Of a stretch of DNA of 64,000 nucleotides, positions 1 to 12,941 are shown piece after piece (the first letter of the stretch is position 1; each line of letters starts with the position of its first letter). The translations under genes and the position numbers were made by a program. Under the pieces are notes generated by a model. That model was not told the origin of the DNA. It searched no databases and was given only the letters and a program-made list of their open reading frames with translations. The stretch covers positions 8,928,001 to 8,992,000 of the forward strand of contig CM106586.1 in NCBI GenBank assembly GCA_048013815.1. The letters are read 5' to 3'. This stretch comes from Setoptus koraiensis (Eukaryota; Arthropoda).

Positions 1-1157
1 CAGTTCTTTCAATGAACTTCACTCGATGGGCACAATACAAACAAGCGAACAAAAGAAAATGTTGCTATCGAATGCTGCTAATTATCGCCGTCACATATCC
101 AGAGTATTGTGTACAACGGTCGGATATTCTAGTGTTTCCACCTGTTACGGGATGGCGCCAGTTCTTTTTTGTCTTGTCGTGATTCGGGGGGCCGTAACCG
201 TTATGTAAAGCATAGTCAAAGTGGCAATCATCACCTCCTCTCGATCATAGTTGGCTGCTGTCCGCCGCTACCCACTGCTATCCAATATCATCAACGGCTA
301 TGTGCACATGGCAATGTATACATTGTATATAGGTATCAACTTTCAATCGCCAGCGTACCGTTATTTGGCTCACCTGGCGGCTCAACTAGAACAGTGATTG
401 TTTTCTGCCCAACAGTGGCGCCAGTGAGCCAGCGAGGGGGGCGGCAAGCAATTGGATCGGTGGCCAGCGACAAGAGTAGCGTTAAATTACTGCCATTACT
501 ACTAATGTAATTACCGAGCAGCCAGTGTAGTTAGTTAGTTTAGCCGAATTGCTTGGATAGCCGTTCAGTTTAACTAAGTTGCATTAGCATCAATGTTTAA
601 TCAGCCATGTAAAAGTCGATGATAACCCACACTTGAGAGGAGAGAGAGGCGACCAACAAAGAGACAAAATTAAGCTATCCATTCAAACACTACAGCTACA
701 AATAAACAACTGTATGTAAACAACAAAAACTAATTCAATGACTTGCTATTTCAATGACGCCCGCTACATAACCATTTGTCAACGATCGCATACAACTATT
801 GTTGTTATTCAACTGACCAACTCACTTCTCTAGATGGTCGCCATTATGAGCACGAGAGTCAATTATGCCATTTATATTATCGCCAATTTTAAGTTAAGTA
901 AGCGACTCAATGAATATTGTGCAATAAGTGATCTCACAATTGTCAATCAAAGTTAGATTGGCGACATAAAATTAATCAACAATTATGACACAACAACAAC
1001 ATCAACAACAACAACGGCAACAACAGCAACTTACAATAGAAGAAAGAGCGCAAAGTATCACACAATCAATCAATCAATACCAATCAACAATCAATTGATC
1101 ACTTATGATCAGATCATTCACAATACGGTGCTGAGATCAGAATCAAGTGAGCCAGAA
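1..1157. other. Intergenic / 5' leader region, no gene seen
   Basis: I see no supportable coding region here. The part just before the first gene is rich in CAA and CAG triplets. A short frame starting at ATG 984 codes a Gln-rich peptide of about 38 residues and ends at 1098; if the leader is transcribed it would be an upstream open reading frame. Confidence 0.5.
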
Positions 1158-4100
1158 ATGCTTCATCATTCGCCCATGCCTCACATGGGCCCGTATCCGT
1201 CGCCTCATTTGGGCGCCATATTACCAAAGAAGACTAAGAAGATTCTCGCCACCTATCATCAGAGTGCTAGTCAAATGAGAAACTTTGACTGTTATTACGA
1301 CGATCCTAAACTGCAAGCGCTGCGGAGCTCGTTCCAATCATGGAGATCAGTGTCTCTTGTGAGTATAATCGTTGTGCCCATACTAACAATTTCGTCGTCA
1401 TCTTAATTGATTAATTACTAACTAATTATTATTCGCCAACAAACAAACAATTATCGCTCGTCAGGCTTGGTCATTTTTAGCTGTGATATTGTTAGCTTCA
1501 AAATGGTACGAGGTGAACATGGAGGTGGAATTGCTGACAAGTATAAACAAAAGTTGGCTCAATATGAGCAGCCTAATGGTGAATGTCAACACGAGCCAAG
1601 ATTCCTTAAATTCCAACAATGACAACACACCGCTAACTAATTCCGGCAATTTTACGAAACAACCCGATTCCATGGCCACCGTTGAGAATGACGACGAGCA
1701 GGCATCGTCGTCCGGCCAACAGATAAATTTAAGTGAGATGATAATAAACAAAAATGCAAATCTTAAAATCGACATCGATACATTTCTAGGTGAGTCTCGC
1801 TAATCATCTACACTGCAGATTTTAAGGTATCTCCAATTTGCTATGGCCTCTATAGCTAGATGGTGATGATGGCACGCAAACAAAAATATTGATGAATTAA
1901 CTCGGCTCATTTATTTATTTATATCGTCTGTGTCCGGCAATCATTGCTGCATGATTAGTTGAATTCAAGAATGCCAGATCTACTCTCATGCTCAGTCTTA
2001 TATTTGTTGTGGTGTACATTTTAAGCTGGAGCTGGATGGCAATCTCCATAAGGGAAACTCGCGTATCTGTAAGTAGCAAAATCGTCATCGAATATAACTC
2101 GCGCATTCCAGTTTCGTATTTCGTATCTAGTGGCACAATATCTCGTTGTCCAGTATCAATTGGTCAGTTAGATTGCAGCCGAAGAAAATGTCTCTGAGAG
2201 GCGCCCCTTTTCTCCGAGCGACCATATCCGTTTTTTTTCTGTTAGACATACAATAGAGTATCAATAGTGCAACGCAAAAAATACTCATCGCCCGATATTC
2301 AACAAGAAGCTGGATGAGAAATGAGCTGAATTGTTGCGAACCACTAATATGGTCATGAGATGATGGTATCGACTTGTGCACTTTTATTCACAAGCTGATC
2401 GCGAGAGGCTCTCCAACGATCTAGTTGTTGCCGGCAAGTGATTGACCAATTTCTAGTTTCGATCAAGGCGATCAAGAGAAACAGATCAGCAGAATTGGAG
2501 AGAAGTTCGAGTGTGTTGACTCGTGTGCTCAATAAATGCATCTCGGCTGTTGAGTTGATCAAATCAAGTACAAATTACACCAAATGTTTCTTTTCTTTTT
2601 TCAATCAATAATACCAAAGATTATTATCGAGAAACAAGGGCCACACCTCGCGCTCTCAGCAAATGACCCAGCCAGCCGGCCAGCCGACCGATCCAACAAC
2701 TGAACAAATCAAACAAATCTCACCATTGTCAATTGGTTACATTAGTCGAGTAATTTGCGTGATTTGTTTGCATCATGCTAACAGATATCGAGATTGCCAT
2801 CTAAATTGTGTATGGCCATTGGCCAATAATTGTAAATTGTCGGCGGTGTGTGCGTGGCAATCGGGCCTAATTAGAGATTAATTTGACTATTCATTCATTT
2901 CTGAATTTGCTATTCATTTTTGAATTTACCAAGTCAGAATATTCATACGAAAATAAATTGCTGTAAAATGAGGCTAGGCGAGAGTTTGTTTGGTCCGGCC
3001 GCGATGATCAACAATCGATCAAAGTTGGTCGAGACGTGTCATCGTTCCGTGGGCGCTGCTACGCCCGACACAATGAACAGATCGAGCGGGCTATCCGACG
3101 AATTTCATATTACTCACTATGTGTAACACTGTGTGACATTGTATAATATCGGCACCGTTACGTTCGGACGGATGTGTTGCTTAGAGTTTTGCTTACATCA
3201 TGTAATTTTGTCGTGTCAACATCGAGTGGTGAGGCCACTCGATTGTTGTGAATGCTGGCCGTTAATCCCTTGACAAGTTGATCGGTCATTAGCGAGCCAC
3301 TTGAGCAGGCTTGCTGTGTAAAGTGTCCGGCCCGTTCAGTATTTGGCCCTCGGCTCACGAATGCAAATTGCTGCCAAATTGATATTGAAAATTGGATTAA
3401 CGGCAACAGGCCGCTCATAGTGACAATTATTGTTGACCGCGTCTAGTTGCCGTTTTGTACACACACACACACAACTTTTGTTGGTAAGACGTGCAATTGG
3501 CAACAAGTTGACAAACGAAGGTCCCGCGATCAGCGCTGACACGAGCGAGAGGTCAATCGAATGCGACGCCACCACCGACAAATTGGTCGTTGGTCAATCG
3601 ATTGTCGGCGACAATATGTCACCGTAAGTGTCAATCAGGTCACTTGGCTCGATTCGTGACAATGTTGTGAATTGAACTCACAGAACTCACATTGAAAGGA
3701 GGTTTACCTTGTCAGTGCGCCGCGAACTGACCGCAACGCGACCATAGTATAACGTCATAATTGAGCCACTGGCTCAATTATTGCTCGGCTGCATTTTGTC
3801 GGCGTTGGTCAGCGGTCAGAGTGCGAAATTCATTAGCGTTAGTTAGTTGATATATAAACAAATCACTAGTGTATATACAGCGTGCATAGCAGCAACAGGT
3901 AGAGTGGTCAGCTACTGGACGGGCGCGCGGCAGCATTACATAACAGCATTGACTGATCGAGTGGTCGCCGTTTATGGCACCAACGAGAGCCGTTGATTAA
4001 ACGCTTGCTGCTGCTTAGATCGCATCTCGAAGCGACCAATGACTGTCCATCAGCGCGCTAATAACGCTTATAATGAGGCCTTAATTCTCGCTTCAGACTC

Positions 4101-7100
4101 ACTGATGAACCGGCTGCAATTTCTGGCGATTTCTGGCAATTTACTGCTGCCTCACAGATAAGTGTTTTAGTTGCGTAATGGCGTCCGTTTCCTGCACCAT
4201 CGAGTCTATAATTAGACGACGACGGCGACGGCGGCGGCGACGACGCGAGCCCGAAACTGAATCCATCGCCGCGGCCCTGACAACCGTTGCCGAGTCAGTT
4301 GCCGAAGCGTTTGGTCGCTTCGTTTGGCGATTTTCGTCGAGTTTCGTCGCTTCGTTTGGCGATTTTCGTCGATTCTCAAACGCAAGCAAACTTGCGCCGG
4401 CAACGTTTTCGCTCGGGCTGGCCGCTCGGCATCATCAGCGTCGCCGGCATGGCGAGCGTCAGCGTCATCATGATCACAATCAGTATCGTCTAATCGATTA
4501 TTATGAATCATTTTGAATGTGTTGCTGCACACACACACACACGATATGATTTAGATCTCATATCGCCTAAAGCTAATAAACAGCAGCAGCAGCAGCAGTT
4601 TGCTGAATGAACAAAATGCAACAAAATGTAACGGTCAGTCATTAGCACTACTGGCCGGACTAATTTTGTTGTTGCTGTTGCAATCAGTGCAGGTGCTTGC
4701 ACAGGTAATATCACAGCGACCGGCCAATGATTTGGCCGGCAACCTGTTGCACTTGTTGCCGATACTGGATGACAGCAAACAGTGTGTGTGTGTGTTTGTT
4801 TTAATGTGATCTTGTTTCATTTATCTCGGCATGCGCATCGCCTTGCCGGTCAGTCTCGCAAGTCAGTCTCGCGAGTCAGTCAGTTGCTGGTTTCGGTTAG
4901 TTTCCGACGGTTCCGACGGTTCAGTCGGGTTCAAGTGGCCCAACCGAGAGTCGCAAACACCGCCGGCCGATACAATGTGTGCCATCGCATTGAATGCCAT
5001 CGCATGACATGAATCGCCGAGCTCGAGTGAACAGTCTCAGCCGGCCCATTTAAACTTAATTTATTGGCATTGTTTTACAGCCCCAAACGCAAATTAATGA
5101 CGGCCTTCCCCATCACTCGCCTATTGCACTATTGCGTAATATTATATTGTGTATATTGTTGCGTCACAACTATTGACTGTTGAGCAAAAATAACTATCGG
5201 CAATTATCTACTAACGAGTTGATGCGGTGCCAGTAGTGTGTGTGTCACAAGCCGTAGCGACGCTAGAAATTTCTCTCGCGCTCTGACAGCGCGAGACAAA
5301 GACATTACCTGTGCTCGACATTGGCCATAAATCAACCAACTGTCGCATCTCACACACAACGACAATCTTAATGACAATCTCGCTACAACCCGATATAAGC
5401 GGCAATCTTGATAGTGATGTAATACAATTATATCGCCATTAGCTCTTGGCTGCGTGTGACCGCCGATTTGGTGCAACGACAACGTTTTGTCTCGCTCGCC
5501 CGCTCATCGTTTATCCGTTTATTTACATTTTGTATTTGTGTGTGTGCATGGGCTGGCCGCGAGTGTCAAGCGAAAGTTTTTATTTTAGCCGACAATGACC
5601 AGCGACGATAAGCGAGCAGTGGCAAGGTAGTAACGGTCGCCCCATAACGGTAAATGTGTAAACGCGATGCCGTAAATGACGGCGCTCGTCTTGGCGCTTG
5701 CTCTCGTTTGTGCCGCGTCGCGCTTGACAGTTGCAGCTAGCCAGTTGCTGGCTGCAACAAAAATATTATTATCCTTATCGATTCCTTATCGGCCATCCGA
5801 GGGTCGTTGCGCAACAAGCAACAAGCAGCCAGCAGCCAGCAGCAAACGACAAACGGCCAATGACAAACAACCGCCGGCCGCTTGCACTTGCCCGATGGCT
5901 GGCTCACCTGAGAAAGTCGTTCCACTCTCATTGTGCACTTGTTAGCTCGCTCTCATTAGCGAGCTAACAATTATTGGCTGTCGCTCTCTTATTGGCTCTC
6001 ATTAGCTGGCTTGCTTGTTAGCGAGTCGAATTGTGCGCAACAGCAACGGCAGCAACAGCAACAACAACCGCCGCCACCACGTTGCCAGTCGACTGTTTCG
6101 TTTGACGCTTAATTTGTGAAAATTAGAATATCCATCATTGGCGAAAATCATTTTATAATATCATCATCTTATCCGCTTGTTTGCTGTCAACCTGTCGGCC
6201 GACAGCTGACGCAAGTCACCCAGTCAGCTGTTACCATGAGTTTGTTTAGTGACACACCGTGTCAGCTAACTCACCTGGTGACCAGGTGACTCACCTGATA
6301 GTCTTATTGTGAGGTGGGCAGTTCATGAGACGAGCACGTTAAACTGTTCAGTTGACTGTGCCAAGTCAATCTAATTTGACCATTGATTGATCGTCACGTA
6401 CAAGTTCATTTTTATTTTTATCTATCGTTTGTTTGTCTTGCTCGCCTTTGCACTTGTTCGCCAGTTGGACACTTGTTAGCCCAATGACCGTCGTTGTTTT
6501 TTTTTTGTTTCACGACAAAGACACGACGAGCCGATTGTTTCAGCGAGCCGCCGCCGCCGACAAACTCGTCGGCTGTGAGCGCTCTCTAACAAAATGGTAA
6601 ATGTTTTTATCTCTGGCAGACATTAGCGCACTTGACTCTTCTGCCTGATATGCCTGATGGACAACAAACTGACTGACGATAATACGCTTACCTAATAACA
6701 ATTGTAGTTACGCAATCAAAATAATGTTGCCAAAATAATTAAGCTCGCCATCGTTAGCACTAGGTGCTGCCGCTGCTATTGTAGCAACAATGCCAAATCA
6801 ATGTGATATCAACCTTCTCGGCTCATCTGTCAGCCCAACAGAAGGTCATCTGACACTGCAAGTCATCGCACTAGATCTGCATTCAACAAGTTTCGTTTCA
6901 CAATGCTAGCTGACGTAATTGTGAAACAAAATCGAAAAACAAACAATTTAGCCAGTTGATTATTTTTATCATTTTTTATTTACTGAACGCACACAAACAG
7001 CGAGATTGGTTAGATAGCTAAAAATGCACTTTTATCGTTAATGACACCAACTTGAGTGAAGTGAGCAATTCGCAAAGTGCTGATAAATGAAACAAATGAT

Positions 7101-10100
7101 CATCATTTAATGATGTCATGATTCGAAATCTAACCATCCGAACACAGTTACAACAAACACGATGAATGCAATCTGATGAATTAGGTGTCATCTTGCGATA
7201 TTTCGGGCGCCCAACAAGGTAGTGCTAACAACCTTTTGGTCGGTGTTGTGTCAAGTAATTTATCCCTCTCGCCGCAAATAGACTGAGCTTGCCTTTCAAT
7301 CGTCAAATCGATTTCGGCGTGTATGTGTGTCAGAGGCGTCGTGACAACACAGTTAGAAAACAATTATCCCCATTCCGTCTCACACCGTGTGTCCTCTTGA
7401 AACTGTGCTGCAACCATTGTCCACAGTTCACAACTCACAATTATCCTCGGTTGCACCCACACCCGTTATGCGGCACGATCGATATTGGCTGCAGGCCACA
7501 GAAAACAGAAAAAAAGAGTTTGGCAACTCGACAAATATTTTTTTTCGACAACCATTTTTTTTTTTTTTCGACAAATCGTATTTCTGACAGCTCGTTTTCC
7601 CGACAACCCGTATTTCTGGCGGCTCGTATTGCTGACAACCCGTATTTCTGATAACTAACGTTTTCGAAAAAATTGTCTCTGCCTGTTCCATTGTATCATC
7701 AGAATGACATATCGCTGAAAACAATATTGCTCATATCAATATTTGCCGCCGTGGACGTAGCCGCCAGCGTTGGTTTTGTAATGGTTCGTCTGATAATGGT
7801 AAGTGTTGACACGCGCTTGTTGTTTCTTAGTGTTGTTACATAACATTACGACACCAAAACATTAATAATTCTAATTCGAAATTCTTTGGCATTGCCTAAT
7901 GGTGCGATTGATATGGTGACGGTTGACGCAACAGTATTCCGTCAAGAACAACTCATTCTCAAATAGAATGATGGCGTTGTTTACAATCAAGAGTGAAACG
8001 GTGGATCAGATGGCGGCCGTGACGGCACTGCGAATGGCATCATTAAAGGTGAGAAAAAACAATTATTATTATTATTGTATCGTCACGATTCGCGACGCAG
8101 CTACAGCCAGTTGCAACTGATAATAATAAAATACTAATTTTCACCTGTCGCTTTCACGCCGCGCTTTGCATGCGTGTGGCCACCATCAACGGCATCAATT
8201 TCCGGCCAATTTAATTTCGGCCAATTCAAATGACGGACAAACAAACGGCGTGACGCAACAACAGTCTTGTTCGGCCTATGTGGACGTATTCGTAAGTGTC
8301 ATAATTGGACTGCTCACCATATTGAGAATATATTCAGTGGCGTGTGCTCTATCGTATTACAGACGCATGAGGAGCGGATTTGACATAAGCCAGCATCAGC
8401 AAATGTACAATTATTATCAACAATTGGCCCAGCCTTATCTAACAAATGGCAACAACGCGAATACCACAAATACGACGCCAAACATCAACGGCAGCAACCA
8501 TAACAGCTTGGTCAGCCCAAAACATGCCAGAAATACGCCACCCTCGTCCTATCTGTCCAACGGTAATGGTAATATAGCAACTGGTAGTAATATGAATATC
8601 AATTCTATGATTGATATGATTAATTACGATCATGCCAGCGCCAATGGCAATAACACAATTAATAATATCAATAATAACAATAATAATGATGTAACTGCAC
8701 ATAGTAACAATAGCCACTTGTTATCGTCGTTAATGATAAACAACAACAACAACAACCAACAACAACAACAACAAATTGTCAACAACAAAAACAATCGTCA
8801 GAACAATTTAGCTTTTAATGAGCCATTCATCGTTGGTAAACAATTGGCCCAACGAAACAATCAGCAACAACAGCAGCAGCAAAATTACAATTGCGACCAA
8901 TTCGTTGGCTTCAGCAACAACTTTGTGCCTCAGCAAAAGTCCAATTCAAATCTAGCTCAGACGGCCACAAAACAAATCGATAATGACGGCGACGCCAACA
9001 ACAATGCCCTGTTTGTTTCGTCCCTGAATCAGCAAACGCCTGTAAAATTTTCATCAAATCAACTAAACAACAACAACAACAACAATCAGCATATCAATTA
9101 CCACAATTCTGGCTCCACTTTGGCCAACATCTTGCAGGCGAAATCCAGCGCCAACAACAACAACCAAGCCAGCAACAACAATATCGGTCAGAACAATAAC
9201 AATAATGACTCACTGCAGGCGATCCCAATACAGTTACTACAGACGCCAGTCAAAACCACCGACGGCCTCATTTTGTCGCCCCACAACGTTATCTCAATTA
9301 ATCGCAACAACAAAAACCAAGAACAGGAAATGACTTATGCAACCACCAATCTGCTAATTGGAAAATGTAAGTAGTAATCGTAAATCGCGCAAACAGAGAG
9401 AATTGAAATAACTGAAACCTGTACCTATTTCATCTAATCTATCGTCTATTCGCACGTAACTACATCATACTTTGCCACTAAAATTTTCGTTATGCTAATT
9501 GATGATACATAGATTATTATTCATAATCTCCGCATTTTTCCGCATCGAAATAATTTGAAACAATTGCCAAATGACTATAACTTTAACTACTGTATGTATT
9601 ACAAACGAACTGTAAATATTTACGATGCCACTGGTGCCAAAATATACATTTTGAACCCTTCTCGCTGATGTGAAAATCAACCAATCAGCCTTGTCACTGG
9701 CCAGCGGTGGCGGTCAATCTCATGAGCAACAACAGGACGCTCTAGGACCATTCAAGACGTTGCTATTCCTAAAGTAAGTACGGATGACAATCATCGCCTC
9801 GGTTGCAATTTACGAAACGTATTAAATACAGAATACTAATAGTATGATAATCGTATTTTAGTCGCTCGATGGCGGAACCAGGGATGTTGCGAGAGCTGAG
9901 TAACCGGATCAACAGTGACAACATGATGCAAACCTCTCTGACGAGTCTGAGGTTGCTCGGTCAAACAAACGGCCTGACGGCACTTGCGGCCATACAAGAG
10001 CAACAAGATCAAAATCAAATTCAAGCAGAACAGTCAATGTTTTCTCAAATTTCCATGATTGAACATTTTCAATTGGAGGAAGACGACATTCTGATGCAGT

Positions 10101-10249
10101 TCCACACAACAAATGACGACTCGAACGATCGCGAACTGTCTTTTTGTAACGATTACCAATTGGATTCGCTTGTCAATGTAACTGGCGACATCAGTCACTC
10201 GTCACTGCTTGTAAACAACTCAATGGCAGATGAAAATACAATAGACTAA
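1158..10249 (+). CDS. Four-membrane-span protein with very long Asn/Gln-rich cytoplasmic tail
   Basis: I do not recognise the family. Eight exons join in phase: 1158-1358, 1465-1789, 1959-2068, 7703-7798, 7935-8048, 8265-9366, 9689-9773 and 9862-10249, giving about 806 aa. All donors are GT and all acceptors AG. Each of exons 2, 3, 4 and 6 carries one hydrophobic span: WSFLAVILLA, LIFVVVYILSW, TILLISIFAAV and VFVSVIIGLLTIL. Loop 1 is about 100 residues with several N-glycosylation sequons (for example NKS, NMS, NTS), so it is probably extracellular. After span 4 comes a stop-transfer YYRRMR, then some 340 residues dominated by Asn and Gln runs, then a more complex acidic C-terminus. The layout recalls tetraspan or claudin-type proteins, but no signature motif of either is visible. 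The start is the first ATG in the open frame. Exon 3 is supported by phase agreement on both sides. Intron 3 is 5.6 kb; the others are 63 to 322 bp. Confidence 0.62.
2069..7702. other. Large intron of the four-span gene, no internal gene supported
   Basis: This is intron 3 of the four-span protein gene. It is AT-rich, with short CA, CAG and CGA/CGG runs (about 3461, 4216, 4528, 4581). It holds a TATA-like TATATAAA at 3851-3858, which might mark an internal promoter, and a 16-base motif at 3697-3712 that recurs elsewhere in the window. A hydrophobic frame at 4630-4700 and another at 5676-5790 look like signal peptides but have no supporting context. Confidence 0.5.
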
Positions 10250-12814
10250 TAAGAGAGGATGATACATGGCATTATCGCATTATTTTCATATGTTACAAGG
10301 TGGCAACGCACCCATCAATGGATTTGTCGCTACAATGTCGCTACAATGGAGCCATTTTCGAGGCCATCTTTTTTTCCCTTTCTTTTCCTGTTTTTCGTTC
10401 AACAGCAACCACAACTCCAAATCCTACTGCTCATGGAGACACTAGAAAAACACATAGAACATGTTAACCCAATTCGGGGAATGGGAGAGAGAGAGAGAGA
10501 GAGAAAGAGAAATAATGATCAATAAATTGAAAATGAGCATCGTGATCATATCAACGATTTGTTTTAGTTTTGCATAGTTTTCTCCTTCTGACAAGCCTTT
10601 AATCTGATAATTAATGTCAGTATCGCACCAAGTGAAACTAGTTTTATTTCTGTTGCTGTAACTTGACATAACTAATGGAGTGTCACTGTTTCGAGGCATG
10701 CTCAACGCGAAATGCTCCTGCGAAATGCTCCTGCGAAATGCGCGGGAGGATAGCGACAACAGTGAAAAAAGTCATTAAAACAAGTTGCGCAATATATGCT
10801 AGTTGGTGCATCCACTTATTCTATTAATATCAGCACGATTAGCATAATCAATTGCATGGAGACATCTAAATCGAATGCCAATTAATGAAAAGATTATTCA
10901 CGCAGATAAATCATTTCGCGGACATGGATCACTATGCACCATGATTATTATTCACTTGTTCAATTTGGATTCAAGTTGATTAGTTTTTATTCGCGGCAAT
11001 CAATTAAGGCCACTCGATTTGCGCCCTTGAAAATATGCCACCATATCAATGATGGAGACTATAAATCAACAATGAACTCTGTTCAAATTATTTTATGCAG
11101 TTTTTCACCCCTATCCATCGCAAATACATGCACGCATCTGGTAAAAATGTCTAGAAAAACTTATTACTTTGTTCACTGTCGATTTTATAGCTTGCAACCA
11201 GCGCGTTGTAAATTATCGAACGCAGTTATTAGTGGAAAGTGATTTTCGTGAAAGCATTTGCAAAAGAATCGCCTGTACATCTACTTTGGCCAACATACTG
11301 TGGCCCGTCATTCGGTGAGCTAATCCAATGATTTATTTATTCAAATAGTTTCAGTTCGTCCGCAACTCTGCGATGAAGATACAGCTTTGAATGTGGAAAT
11401 TTTTTCGAAACTTCTCGAAAGAGACGTCGACGCATGTGTCATTTGTGAATTTCTGCTCACATTTCTACCGGGTATCGGAAATACATCAGGTATATTCAAT
11501 GTACTATATTGTGTGTGTTTGTTGTAATCTGGCTTGACAGCGATTATTCTTTTGACTCTTTCGGCTGTCTCTTTTGTCTGCCATCATCACCAAGGGACCT
11601 TTGCTGTTAGTGATACTGGCAGTAAAAAAAAAATGAAGAGAAACCAGACGCAAACATCTACATGATGTATCTGACTGTAACGTTTACGATCAATACACAG
11701 AAGAAAAAAGATTAGCCGAGCGCTGATGCGCTGAGATAAATTGACAGATAAGTGCTAATTAGTTAATTAGTAGCGATAGGTTGAAATGGACCCAGGCAAG
11801 TCAGACAATGATCCAGTTTTTTCATTGTCTGGGCGAAAAAGATAATGAGATAAAAATTCAAATAAAAATGATGCTTGCAACTATCAATTGGGAGGTGAAA
11901 GTGAGAGTTGATGTTGCAGTGTCAATGTCAGAGTGTGTTATCTGGCTGAATCTTGGTTATATTAGCCTGAACTGACCTTGATCATTTTATATTTGTCTTG
12001 TGTTCATTAATAGTTTTTCATTCATAAATGATGATTGCAAGATAGATTATTTATTTACTCAACTTGAAGCGTTAGCAACAAGTTGATTAGCGTTAGCAAC
12101 TTGGTTAGTTAATAAACTTGCCGTGTGTCAATCAGAATAAATCCCATTCTGATTTGTCTATAGCTAACAAAGTTAGCTTTTCGTGTCAATAGTGACAACT
12201 GTATAGTAATGGGTCTAAACGATAAACAACACGCTGGCGGTGGAACAACCGCCAAAGTGTGGCAATTAAATCAAATTGTGATGGAACACAAAATTCAGCA
12301 GCAAGCTTAAGATTTAAATTGACGCTTCTTCGAGCTGTTGTCACACGCCGACAAAGTAGGCGACGAAAGTTGCCATATCTCACCGCTACCGCAGCTCATT
12401 AGCTAACAAAGACAAGGTAAATGGTTGCTAGGTGAATGGTTGCTAGGCAGAATAATCTCAGGTGAGTGTTGCGTTTAGTTGCTAGGAACAGCAAGGGGTG
12501 AGCGAGCATATTTTTTGGCGCCACGATAATCAATGGTAATGGCGGTTGTCGTCAGAATGTCGCAATAATTTTCAAATTGGAAATATAGGGAAAAAGCAAA
12601 AAAACTCCTCCATCCAATCATCAATGTGGCGAGCGCCAGCGAATGCTGAATAATTTATGATCGGTTTCACTGGCACTGATGAAGGGAATTTGTTTTAATT
12701 TTATAATCGCATTCTTTCAGGATGTGAGCCAACAGGCCACTCCTACTGCCTACCGCCTATAAACTACACGTGGTGCGGGCGCTGGCCAAGTTTCGAGCCA
12801 CCGATTTTCGTGGC
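10250..12814. other. Intergenic region, mostly empty
   Basis: Apart from the possible orphan exon at 11355-11489, I see no coding signal. It contains a GA dinucleotide run at about 10490-10510 and a 14-bp repeat at about 10708-10740. Long open frames here have no recognisable composition or motif. Confidence 0.5.
11355..11489 (+). CDS. Possible orphan internal exon (uncertain)
   Basis: A pyrimidine-containing tract ending TTTCAG precedes a 135-nt stretch. Only one of its three frames is open, and it ends at a GTATAT donor. That frame codes about 44 residues of natural-looking composition, including DTALNVEIFSKLLERDVDA and a CVICEF segment. No partner exon with a matching phase (it starts after one carried base and ends in phase 1) was found on either side, and I do not recognise the family. 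It could be a remnant, an exon of a gene whose other parts lie far off, or chance. Confidence 0.22.
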
Positions 12815-12822
12815 TATATAAA
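12815..12822 (+). promoter_or_regulatory. TATA box of the cuticle protein gene
   Basis: TATATAAA lies about 127 bp before the start codon of the cuticle protein gene, leaving room for a transcription start near 12845 and a leader of about 100 nt. A strong TATA box fits a highly and periodically expressed structural gene. Confidence 0.65.
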
Positions 12823-12941
12823 ATGGCGACAGCGGAGCCCGCAGCGACCAATAAAGGATCACAAGTGGCCGAGAGACCTCACAACCGTTTGCAATTTCAA
12901 CTTTAACTAGCATTCCAGCGACACACAAATCAAAACCAAAA

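Noticed and set aside
4600-4704. Hydrophobic frame ALLAGLILLLLLQSVQVLAQ ending at a GTAATA donor, like a signal-peptide exon
   Set aside because: There is no in-frame ATG after the preceding stop, and no partner exon of matching phase was found; it lies in a large intron.
5676-5945. 89-residue frame with a signal-peptide-like start (ALVLALALVCAA)
   Set aside because: After the first 25 residues the composition is Gln/Ser/Ala repeat with no motif, and another frame overlaps with equal quality.
10934-11242. 102-codon plus-strand frame
   Set aside because: AT-rich sequence, random composition, no motif and no conserved splice context.
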